Shown one piece after another: positions 57,365 to 64,000 of a DNA stretch of 64,000 nt. The notes below the pieces were generated by a model. That model saw only the letters and a program-made list of their open reading frames with translations. It ran no database searches and had not been told where the DNA came from. How positions within the stretch are numbered: the stretch's first letter is position 1; every line of letters starts with the position of its first letter. A program made the translations under genes and the position numbers. The stretch comes from CAVQND01 sp964653485 (lineage in GTDB: Bacteria > Verrucomicrobiota > Verrucomicrobiia > Limisphaerales > UBA8199): contig CAZZFF010000001.1 of assembly GCA_964653485.1 (NCBI GenBank), positions 62,001-126,000 of the forward strand. Reading direction: 5' to 3'.

Positions 57365-58441
57365 TCAGGGCCAGCGCAGGCGATAGAAGCGGGCGGGATA
57401 ATCCTCGTATTGCGGATCGCTGAAATAGGACGAACCGCCGGTGAGGGTGAGTTGGACGAGCGGAGACCAGTTGGCAAGATCGGCGCTGACCTCCACAACG
57501 ACAACGAGATCGGAAGCGCCGGTGATGTTGAACCCAAACCGATTGGCCCGCACGCCGAAGCCCGTGCCGCCGGTCTGTAACCGCGGGTTCCACAACACGG
57601 TCGGAAGGCCGCCGAAGGCCGCGCCCCAGCCCGTGGTCCCGGGCAGGTAATAGACAGTCAAATTGCTGTCACCGTCAAGCGGGCCAAACACTTCGTTGCC
57701 AATGGCGGGGGCGTTACCCTCGAAATGGATTTTCGTGAGGCTGCCGCAGCCCTCGAACGCAAAGTTCCCGATGCGGACGACGCTACCGGGGATCGTCAGG
57801 CTCGCCAGGCTGGTGCAATCATCGAACGCATAGGCCCCAATGTTGGTGAGGCCGTTACCTATGCGGACGCTGGCCAGGCTGGCGCACCCTATGAACGCCA
57901 TGTCCCCGATGCTGGTAACGCTGTCGGGGATGGTGACGCTAGCCAGGCTGCGACAGAAGCCAAACGCCGATTGCCCGATGCGGGTGACGCCGTTGCCTAT
58001 CGTGACGGCGGCCAGGCTCAGGCAGTGATCGAAAGCATTGTCCCCAATGCTGGTGACGCTATCGGGAACTGTGACACTGGTCAGGCCCCAGCAGGCGTCA
58101 AACGCGGAATCCCCGATGCTGGTCACGCTGTCGGGGATCGTGGCGCTGGTCAGATTGGCGCCTGAGAACGCCAGGTTGCCGATAGTGGTCACCGGCAGGC
58201 CATTAATCGCGCTCGGTATCGTCGCCGCCCCTCCAGGACCCGCATATCCGGTGATGGTGATCGCGCCGTCTTCGGCGGTGTAGTTGTATTGGGCCTGCAC
58301 CGCATGGGGCAGCGTCAAGAGCAGCAGCGTCAAGAGCTTCAGGGGCCGGATGGACGCGCGCGGCCCCGCCCCGCCGCGCTGGCCGTTTCCCGGCCCTTCA
58401 GGTGTCTGCCGTTTCCTGATGGGCGCCATACTACACGCCAT
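57365..58441 (-). CDS. Secreted BspA-family leucine-rich repeat protein 3
   Basis: A 358-residue protein. A long N-region ends in the signal sequence LKLLTLLLLTLPHAVQA, cut before QYNYTAEDG. About eight LRR_5 units follow (SVTSIGDSAFDACWGLTSVT and similar), then YYLPGTTGWGAAFGGLP and the shared tail ending ARFYRLRWP. Start 58441 or 58426. Paralogue of the other two LRR proteins. Confidence 0.9.
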   Translation of the reverse strand: MACSMAPIRKRQTPEGPGNGQRGGAGPRASIRPLKLLTLLLLTLPHAVQAQYNYTAEDGAITITGYAGPGGAATIPSAINGLPVTTIGNLAFSGANLTSATIPDSVTSIGDSAFDACWGLTSVTVPDSVTSIGDNAFDHCLSLAAVTIGNGVTRIGQSAFGFCRSLASVTIPDSVTSIGDMAFIGCASLASVRIGNGLTNIGAYAFDDCTSLASLTIPGSVVRIGNFAFEGCGSLTKIHFEGNAPAIGNEVFGPLDGDSNLTVYYLPGTTGWGAAFGGLPTVLWNPRLQTGGTGFGVRANRFGFNITGASDLVVVVEVSADLANWSPLVQLTLTGGSSYFSDPQYEDYPARFYRLRWP

Positions 58442-58552
58442 CTTGGGCCGCGGTGGTTGTCATGCCCTAAGCCTAACATCGAGCCCTCAAAACGCAATTC
58501 GGGGCTTTGCTGGAAGGCGCCCCAGGGAATCACCGGGAAACCGCCTCAACCG

Positions 58553-58789
58553 TCATTGCAGTCCCACCGCACTCCAGGCCACGGGTTCGACCCGCACCAC
58601 TTCATCCCCAAAACCGAGCAACCCCAGAACCTCCAGGCCGGACAGGGAGTACAGGAACTGGGCCGGTTTGGTCTCGGCAACATCGAGCCACTCTTGCACT
58701 GTGAGGGTCTGATTTGCGCCGTCTTTGTTCAGCAACTCGGCGATGTGGTCAATCGCCAACTTCCTCTGTTTTTGAGTGATCACTTTCAT
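58553..58789 (-). CDS. Small hypothetical protein
   Basis: A 78-residue protein. MKVITQKQRKLAIDHIAELL then LTVQEWLDVAETKPAQFLYS, predicted helical. Good codon pattern. No family recognised. Confidence 0.6.
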   Translation of the reverse strand: MKVITQKQRKLAIDHIAELLNKDGANQTLTVQEWLDVAETKPAQFLYSLSGLEVLGLLGFGDEVVRVEPVAWSAVGLQ

Positions 58790-59284
58790 AATCTGGCTTC
58801 TGGCGATGGATGTAGTCTAACCCGCGGAGGGAGGACTTGTCGAGGGCAAACTCAGCGGTGCCCAGTGGACGAACTACCCGGTTCGGTTCTACCGCCTCCG
58901 GATGCCGTCATGTCAAATGCGTCAAGGTGACCATTCGCGTTCAGGGCGGTTGGGCAATGGCAAAGTCCGTTGAAGCAGGCGATTTTACAAAACCGTAACA
59001 ACTCGCCCGTTGTGTCTCTCCATGCTCCTGTCCAAATGGACTATGCGCGATTAACAACAAGCTGCCACCGCGGCCCCAAAGGCCGGAAAAAGGCACGGAA
59101 ATGAGGAGAGGCGATTTATTTCGCAACTTTTTGGGGATTGGCTTGTCAAACCCCTCGATACAGTGTGGTGACTCCATGGCCGAATGGCGCCGGGAAGAGG
59201 TGTTGTTTGGAAGGCGCACGGGCAAGAGATCGGGCGGCGGTTGAAGATGCGTCCATAGGCCAGTGCAGTTTAATCGCAAGAGAT
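58790..59284. other. Leader of the type II secretion operon, with LRR-tail remnant
   Basis: Apart from a short C-terminal remnant at 58836-58904, no gene is seen. It contains the promoter region of gspE. No clear sigma-70 promoter could be placed by eye. Confidence 0.4.
58836..58904 (+). pseudogene. Remnant of a BspA-type C-terminal tail
   Basis: A frame reads LSGAQWTNYPVRFYRLRMP, nearly the same as the end of the LRR proteins here. No repeats precede it. It shows that a fourth such gene once lay at this spot. Confidence 0.55.
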
Positions 59285-60946
59285 ATGAGCAACGTCGACC
59301 CAGAGGGCCAATCGGTTCGGGCCGCTGCGGAGGTGAACAAAGGTGTTCCGGGGCGCTCCGGATCGCCGGCTTCAGCCGGCGGCAACGGCCCAGTCGCCAC
59401 GGAGCCGAACGGCGGTGTTCCGGGGCACGTGCGGGGCTCCCGGCTGCAGGTTCTGGGGCAGGCGGAGATTCCGGGGGAGGTGATGCGGGCGTTGCCGGCT
59501 GAGTTTGTCAAGCAGCACCGGCTTCTGCCGTTGCGGCTGGAGGATGGCGTCATCGAGATAGCCACGGCGGCCCCGGGCGACCGGCAGGTCATTGAAGACA
59601 TACGGCTGCTGACGGGGTTGGAAGTGCGGGAGAGGGAGGTCCCGGAGGAGGAGATTCTGGAGAAGTTGGCCGAATGCTACCAGATGACGGCCGAGAAGAT
59701 GATCGAGAATCTCAACCCCGAGGGGGGCGCGACCGTCGAGAGCAAGAACCTGCACGACATCGAGGTGATGGCGAACGAGCCGACCGTCATCAACCTGGTC
59801 AACCTGATTATTTCCGAGGCCCTGCATGACCGGGCGAGCGACATCCACCTCGTGCCGTTCGAGGAGGCGGTGCAGTTGCGCTACCGGGTGGATGGGTTAT
59901 TGCAGGAGAAAACCCCGCCTTCCAAGCAGCTTCACGCGGCGTTGATTTCGCGCATCAAGATCATGGCGGACATGAACATCGCCGAACGCTACCTGCCCCA
60001 GGACGGCCATATCCAGATCAACCACCGCGGCAGGCGTGTGGACATCCGGGTCGGCACGTTGCCGACGATCTACGGCGAGGCGATGGTGCTGCGGCTGCTG
60101 GAGAAGGGCGTGAAGTTCTTGACCGCCAAGGAGCTTGGGCTGGATGACGAGCGCAGCGCGCTGCTCTTCAAGCTCGTCCAGAAGCCGCACGGCCTTTTCC
60201 TGGCCACAGGCCCGACCGGCAGCGGCAAGACCACGACGCTCTATTCGGTCCTCAAGAGCGTTTACACGCCTGAGAAGAAGATTGTGACGATCGAGGACCC
60301 GGTCGAGTACGAGCTGCAGGGCGTGGCGCAAATTCCGGTGCGCCCGAGCCGGAACTTCACGTTCGCCAACGGGTTGCGTTCGATTCTGCGCCAGGACCCC
60401 GACATGATCATGGTGGGCGAGATCAGGGATTCGGAAACGGCGGAGATAGCGATTCGCGCGGCCCTGACGGGGCACCAGGTGTTCAGCACGCTCCATACAA
60501 ACGACTCGACCGGAGCCGTGACGCGCCTGCTGGACATGGGAGTGGAGGCATTTTTGATCGCCTCTTCGCTGGAGGGCGTGCTGGCCCAGCGCCTCGTCAG
60601 GCGTATATGCAGCCAGTGCAAAACCCCCACACCCGTCGAGCCGGCCGTCCTCGATCGGTTGGGATCGCTGGGGGTCAACCGCATTGACGGGACGTTCTAT
60701 ACAGGGGCCGGCTGTGAGGAATGCGGCGGCACCGGCTACCGGGGACGGATTGGGATTTTCGAGCTGCTGGCCATCGATAACGAGATGAAGGAACTGATTC
60801 TCCAGAAGCGGTCGAACGCCGAACTGAAGGCGGCCGCCCAGCGGAGCATGCTCACGATGCACCAGGATGCCATCCGCAAAGCCGTCGCCGGGGTCACTTC
60901 GCTAGGGGAGATTCTGAGGGTCTCCTCGGGAGACTTGCTGGAATGA
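59285..60946 (+). CDS. gspE: Type II secretion / type IV pilus assembly ATPase GspE
   Basis: A 553-residue cytoplasmic motor ATPase for pseudopilus assembly. The N-terminal linker is followed by N2 (LHDRASDIHLVPFEEAVQLR). The ATPase core has Walker A GPTGSGKTT (309-317), the Asp box (EDPVE 337-341), Walker B DMIMVGEIRD (about 373-382) and the His box HQVFSTLHTND (397-407). The C4 zinc site uses Cys442, 445, 477 and 480. ATG 59285 (MSNVDPEG) is chosen over an earlier frame start that lacks protein-like sequence. Its stop overlaps gspF. Confidence 0.95.
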   Translation: MSNVDPEGQSVRAAAEVNKGVPGRSGSPASAGGNGPVATEPNGGVPGHVRGSRLQVLGQAEIPGEVMRALPAEFVKQHRLLPLRLEDGVIEIATAAPGDRQVIEDIRLLTGLEVREREVPEEEILEKLAECYQMTAEKMIENLNPEGGATVESKNLHDIEVMANEPTVINLVNLIISEALHDRASDIHLVPFEEAVQLRYRVDGLLQEKTPPSKQLHAALISRIKIMADMNIAERYLPQDGHIQINHRGRRVDIRVGTLPTIYGEAMVLRLLEKGVKFLTAKELGLDDERSALLFKLVQKPHGLFLATGPTGSGKTTTLYSVLKSVYTPEKKIVTIEDPVEYELQGVAQIPVRPSRNFTFANGLRSILRQDPDMIMVGEIRDSETAEIAIRAALTGHQVFSTLHTNDSTGAVTRLLDMGVEAFLIASSLEGVLAQRLVRRICSQCKTPTPVEPAVLDRLGSLGVNRIDGTFYTGAGCEECGGTGYRGRIGIFELLAIDNEMKELILQKRSNAELKAAAQRSMLTMHQDAIRKAVAGVTSLGEILRVSSGDLLE

Positions 60947-62187
60947 GCGCGTTCCGGTACCAGGCTATCCAAGCCACTGGCGCCCCCATCGAAGGGGTGA
61001 TCGAAGCCGGGGACCGCAAGGCGGCGCTGCAGCTCCTGGGCAAGCAAGGGCTTTTCCCGTCGCGCCTGGAGGTTGAGCGGGGAGACGGCCCGGCCGTGGC
61101 TGAGGGGTTGCCGCTTGTGGCGGGGCCAGGCCTCGGCCGGGCGGCCAGCGGGCGGGTCAAGCGGAAGGAGATTACCGCCTTCACGCGGGAGATGAGCGCC
61201 TTGCTTGGGGCCTCGATCCCGATTCCGCAGGCGCTCAGCGGGTTGGGCGAGGAGGAAGAGAACCCGGCGCTAAAGCAGCTCATTTTGAAGCTGGCCGATT
61301 CGGTGCGGCGGGGGTCGTCATTTTCCGCCGCTTTGGACGAGCATCCACGCTGCTTCAGCAAGCTCTACGTGAACATGGCGCGGGTGGGGGAAGAAGCGGG
61401 GGCGTTGCCCAAGGTGATGCAGGACCTGGCGGACCTCCTGGAGCATGAGGACGAGGTGCGCGGCGAGGTGGTCGCAGCGGTGGCTTACCCGGTATTTGTG
61501 CTGGGTTTTGGGGTTTTTACAGTCACCGTCCTGCTGACCGTGGTTTTGCCGCGGCTTTTCAGCATGCTCCAGGAGATGCTCCAGATTCTGCCGTTGCCGA
61601 CGGTCATTCTGTTGAACGTCAGCGGGGTGCTCCACCGGAACTGGCCTTGGATGCTGATTGGCTTGGCCGGGGCCATCGGGGGGCTGCGCTGGTATGTGCA
61701 TTCGCCGGCGGGGGCCGAGGCCTGGGACAGGCTCAAACTTCACCTGCCGCTGCTGGGGCCGGTGTTCCGGGCGGCGGCCCTGAGCCGCTTCGCCCGCACG
61801 CTCGGCACCCTGGCCCGCAGCGGCGTGTCCCTGCTGCCCGCGCTCAAGATCGTGGAGAACACGATTGGCAACCGTGTCCTCGCGCGGCAGATAGCCCAGG
61901 TGGCCGAGGAGACGCGCGGGGGAGATTCGCTGGCCACGCCGTTGCGCAAGCTGGGTCTTTTCCCAAAAACGGCCGTCCAGATGGTCGACGTCGGCGAGGA
62001 GAGCGGCAAGCTCGATGAGATGCTGCTGCGGGTGGCGGAGATAGAGGAGCGCCAGATGCGGGCGCGGACCAAGACGTTGATAGCGCTGCTGGCGCCCGCC
62101 TTGATCCTGGTCGTTGGGGCGCTGGTGGGATTCATGGTGCTGGCCTTGCTGCTGCCCATCTTCAAAATGAGCCGGGCCATTCACTGA
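60943..62187 (+). CDS. gspF: Type II secretion inner-membrane platform protein GspF
   Basis: A 414-residue protein. Two T2SSF domains (REMSALLGASIPIPQALSGL near residue 80; RFARTLGTLARSGVSLLPAL near 285) and three TM segments, the last TLIALLAPALILVVGALVGF near the end. It forms the membrane platform that works with GspE. Overlaps gspE by four bases. Confidence 0.95.
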   Translation: MSAFRYQAIQATGAPIEGVIEAGDRKAALQLLGKQGLFPSRLEVERGDGPAVAEGLPLVAGPGLGRAASGRVKRKEITAFTREMSALLGASIPIPQALSGLGEEEENPALKQLILKLADSVRRGSSFSAALDEHPRCFSKLYVNMARVGEEAGALPKVMQDLADLLEHEDEVRGEVVAAVAYPVFVLGFGVFTVTVLLTVVLPRLFSMLQEMLQILPLPTVILLNVSGVLHRNWPWMLIGLAGAIGGLRWYVHSPAGAEAWDRLKLHLPLLGPVFRAAALSRFARTLGTLARSGVSLLPALKIVENTIGNRVLARQIAQVAEETRGGDSLATPLRKLGLFPKTAVQMVDVGEESGKLDEMLLRVAEIEERQMRARTKTLIALLAPALILVVGALVGFMVLALLLPIFKMSRAIH

Positions 62188-62209
62188 CGAGCAAGAGAAG
62201 GAAGATGAC

Positions 62210-62812
62210 ATGAACACACGCACATTGACACCGCAGTTCAAAGGCACGGAGAACCCAGTCTCGAGTGTCGAGCGTCGAGGAAACGGAGTGCCGCCCTTCG
62301 ACCTTGGTCCCTCGACCTTCGGATTTCGGATTTCGGATTTCGGATATCCGATTTGTTCCCCCCGCCGTCGGGTTGCTCCCGGCACCGGGACTCAGCGCCG
62401 GCTCGCCGCCTTCACGCTCATCGAGATCATGGTCGTGGTAGTGATTCTGGGCATCCTGGCCGCGACGCTGATCCCGCAGTTCATCGGCACGACCCATGAT
62501 GCAAAGGTCAGCGCGGCCAAGGCCCATGTGGCCGAGCTGGAATCCGCCCTGGAGCGGTTCTATATCCACATGGACCGGTACCCCACGATGGACGAAGGAC
62601 TGAAGGTGCTGGTGGAACCGCCCATGGGTGACGACAAGAAATGGCGCGGTCCGTATATCCGCGAGCTGCGCCACGACCCTTGGGGCAACCCCTACCAGTA
62701 CCGCATCCCCGGAGTTCGTCACCCGGCCAGTTTCGACCTCTGGTCCCGGGGCGCCGACGGCGTGGACGGCGGGGAAGGACAAGGGGCGGACATCGGGAAT
62801 TGGGGCGAATGA
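62210..62812 (+). CDS. gspG: Major pseudopilin GspG with unusually long leader
   Basis: A 200-residue protein. The prepilin signal LAAFTLIEIMVVVVILGILA lies at about residue 65, instead of the usual 6-10, and cleavage would fall after Ala. The mature part has GspG features (YPTMDEGLKVLVEPP, GPYIRELRHDPWGNPYQYR, DLWSRGADG). The extended leader carries a 7-bp tandem repeat that encodes a FGFRISDFGYP-like stretch. AAGGAAG upstream of ATG 62210 supports this start, and no closer start codon exists in frame. Confidence 0.93.
   Translation: MNTRTLTPQFKGTENPVSSVERRGNGVPPFDLGPSTFGFRISDFGYPICSPRRRVAPGTGTQRRLAAFTLIEIMVVVVILGILAATLIPQFIGTTHDAKVSAAKAHVAELESALERFYIHMDRYPTMDEGLKVLVEPPMGDDKKWRGPYIRELRHDPWGNPYQYRIPGVRHPASFDLWSRGADGVDGGEGQGADIGNWGE
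62318..62345 (+). repeat. Four tandem copies of TTCGGAT in the gspG leader
   Basis: Perfect 7-bp unit repeated four times, followed by a partial inverted match (ATCCGAT). It lies inside the gspG open frame. Confidence 0.9.
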
Positions 62813-63408
62813 ACGTTTCACGCCATCCAGCGGCAGCAATCCGAAGGCCCGGCTTTTCGGGCCTTCGCTCGGGATTCACGCTGCTCGAATTGATGGTGGT
62901 GATTGCGCTGGTTGGGATTTTGAGCGCGATGATTATTCCTGAGATGAAGGGCACTTACGGGGATGCGCTGTTGCGCTCGACCAGCCGGGACCTGGTGAGT
63001 GTGTTCAGCCTGGCGTCCAGCCGCGCGATCAGCCTCGGCCAGACGCACCGCGTGCGGCTGGAGCCGGACGCCGGCCGCTATCTTGTCGAGAGGCGCCTTC
63101 GCCAGGGCGGCAGGCGGAGCGAGTTCGTTCCCGCCAAGGGGATGCTGGGCGGGGAGGGCACATTGGATCGCCGGGTGGCCGTTGAGGTCCGAAAGGCGGC
63201 AGACCCGGCGGCGGAGCCGTGGGGTTCAGGGGCGGAGGCGGGGACCGGCGGTTCCGACACCGAACGGAGCCTGGATGTCGAGTTCTACCCGGATGGCACA
63301 GCCGAGGCAGCCCAAGTGCTCTTGCGCGACCGGGACGGGTTCCGCCTCGGTCTGCGGATAAGTCCGGTGACGGCCCGCGTGAAGATCGTCGAGTTGGGGC
63401 GCGAATGA
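62809..63408 (+). CDS. gspH: Minor pseudopilin GspH
   Basis: A 199-residue protein. The prepilin signal SGFTLLELMVVIALVGILSA has normal Gly-Phe cleavage after a 21-residue leader. A GspH-like beta-rich body follows (LASSRAISLGQTHRVRLEPD). Overlaps gspG by four bases. Confidence 0.88.
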   Translation: MNVSRHPAAAIRRPGFSGLRSGFTLLELMVVIALVGILSAMIIPEMKGTYGDALLRSTSRDLVSVFSLASSRAISLGQTHRVRLEPDAGRYLVERRLRQGGRRSEFVPAKGMLGGEGTLDRRVAVEVRKAADPAAEPWGSGAEAGTGGSDTERSLDVEFYPDGTAEAAQVLLRDRDGFRLGLRISPVTARVKIVELGRE

Positions 63409-63887
63409 GAACTTCACGGTTTTGTCCCGGAGGGACGTACAACGGACGGGTCGCTCGGATGCGCGCGGGCTTTTCCCTTGTGGAGGTGCTGTGCGCCATC
63501 CTGATCCTGGGAGTGGCCTTGGCGGGGCTGACGCAGGGGCTTACCACCGCGCTCAGCGCACACAAGGAATCCGAGTTGCAAAGCGCCGCGGCCTTGATTG
63601 CGGCCGGCCAAATCGAGACCCTGCGCGCCGAAGGCGGGCTCCTTGACGGGAACGAGACGGAAGGAGATTGCGGGGGGGGCCTCTCGCTCTACCACTGGAG
63701 GCTGGCGATCAATGCCGCCGGTCTTGACGGACTGCACGACGTCACGGTGACAATCGAGCACGCGAAGACCAAGAAGGCCATTTACGAGCTGGAGACCTTG
63801 CTCTTCGAGGCGCCCGACTCGCTCACCACGGAGGAACCGGGGGACAAGAAGTCGCCCGCATCGCGCAGGAAGAGAGGCCGCGAATGA
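63405..63887 (+). CDS. gspI: Minor pseudopilin GspI
   Basis: A 160-residue protein. The prepilin signal AGFSLVEVLCAILILGVALA is followed by the GspI-typical Thr/Ala/Gln helix (LTTALSAHKESELQSAAALI) and a short beta part. Overlaps gspH by four bases. Confidence 0.85.
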   Translation: MRTSRFCPGGTYNGRVARMRAGFSLVEVLCAILILGVALAGLTQGLTTALSAHKESELQSAAALIAAGQIETLRAEGGLLDGNETEGDCGGGLSLYHWRLAINAAGLDGLHDVTVTIEHAKTKKAIYELETLLFEAPDSLTTEEPGDKKSPASRRKRGRE

Positions 63888-64000
63888 AGGGCAAGCCGGC
63901 CTTCACCCTGGTTGAGTTGGTCATCAGCTCCTCGCTGATGTCGCTCATCCTTGTCAGCGCCTATCTGTGCCTGCACGGCGCGATTTCAACCCAGAGATTG
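63884..64000 (+). CDS. gspJ: Minor pseudopilin GspJ, 3' end outside window
   Basis: The first 39 codons are visible: MKGKPAFTLVELVISSSLMS, a prepilin signal (cleavage after Ala) with the long hydrophobic helix of a minor pseudopilin. Operon position after GspI suggests GspJ. The frame runs off the window. Confidence 0.75.
   Translation, partial: MKGKPAFTLVELVISSSLMSLILVSAYLCLHGAISTQRL

Overview
The window looks like a G+C-rich chromosome segment from a member of the Verrucomicrobiota, probably near the Limisphaerales/Pedosphaera group. The evidence is three secreted BspA-type leucine-rich-repeat proteins with the same RFYRxRxP C-terminal tail, a Gloeo_Verruco (TIGR03803) repeat protein, a DUF5069 protein, a large secreted beta-helix/Ig-like protein and a type II secretion operon. 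No marker gene fixes the species, so the lineage is an inference.

Layout. 0-4 kb holds the tail of a type I restriction locus (HsdR, a YgjP/DUF45 metallopeptidase, a broken HNH nuclease). 4-13 kb is a junk-rich accessory stretch: a diverged 0.25-kb repeat pair carrying GTCAAATTTGAC palindromes, small orphan genes, a protease fragment, a serine-resolvase tail and a frameshifted Gloeo_Verruco protein. 11.6-17 kb has small minus-strand genes, HU, a DUF2007 zinc-ribbon protein, a large membrane-anchored protein, a HELVH protein and a membrane-anchored Mrr-type nuclease. 17-32.5 kb alternates intact genes (BspA-like proteins 1 and 2, a membrane zinc-finger protein, a sigma factor fused to a membrane segment and a large C-terminal domain, thioredoxin-like, HEAT-repeat, DUF5069) with debris of recD2, DUF72 and cpYpsA-type genes, including a recD2::DUF72 chimera.

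At 33.2-33.4 kb lies a strongly structured RNA with the outline of 6S RNA and a terminator, just upstream of a 968-residue beta-helix/Ig-like protein. 36.4-47.5 kb is mostly a run of plus-strand orphan genes; three of them carry the same short peptide, EDPKDFLRRM or a close variant. The run includes an AAA+ ATPase flanked by 36/38-identical direct repeats and a nucleotidyltransferase pair. 48.6-52.8 kb is a minus-strand phage- or plasmid-like replication module (excisionase-like HTH, VirE/primase, RepA-like ATPase, gp32-like SSB candidate) with an AT-rich, hairpin-bearing spacer.

53-56.5 kb holds a peptide deformylase-like gene, membrane and coiled-coil proteins, an ankyrin-excisionase fusion and a sigma-like protein. 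A tRNA-Val(GAC) at 56.87 kb is followed at once by a broken integrase N-terminus, so it may mark the edge of the accessory region. After BspA-like protein 3, the type II secretion genes gspE-F-G-H-I-J run off the right end in a tightly overlapped operon. These could export the secreted proteins encoded nearby, which is inference.

Most of 0-57 kb behaves like a genomic island or a decaying hotspot: many genes are truncated, frameshifted or fused. The only housekeeping-type genes I see there are HU, peptide deformylase, the tRNA and perhaps the 6S-like RNA.
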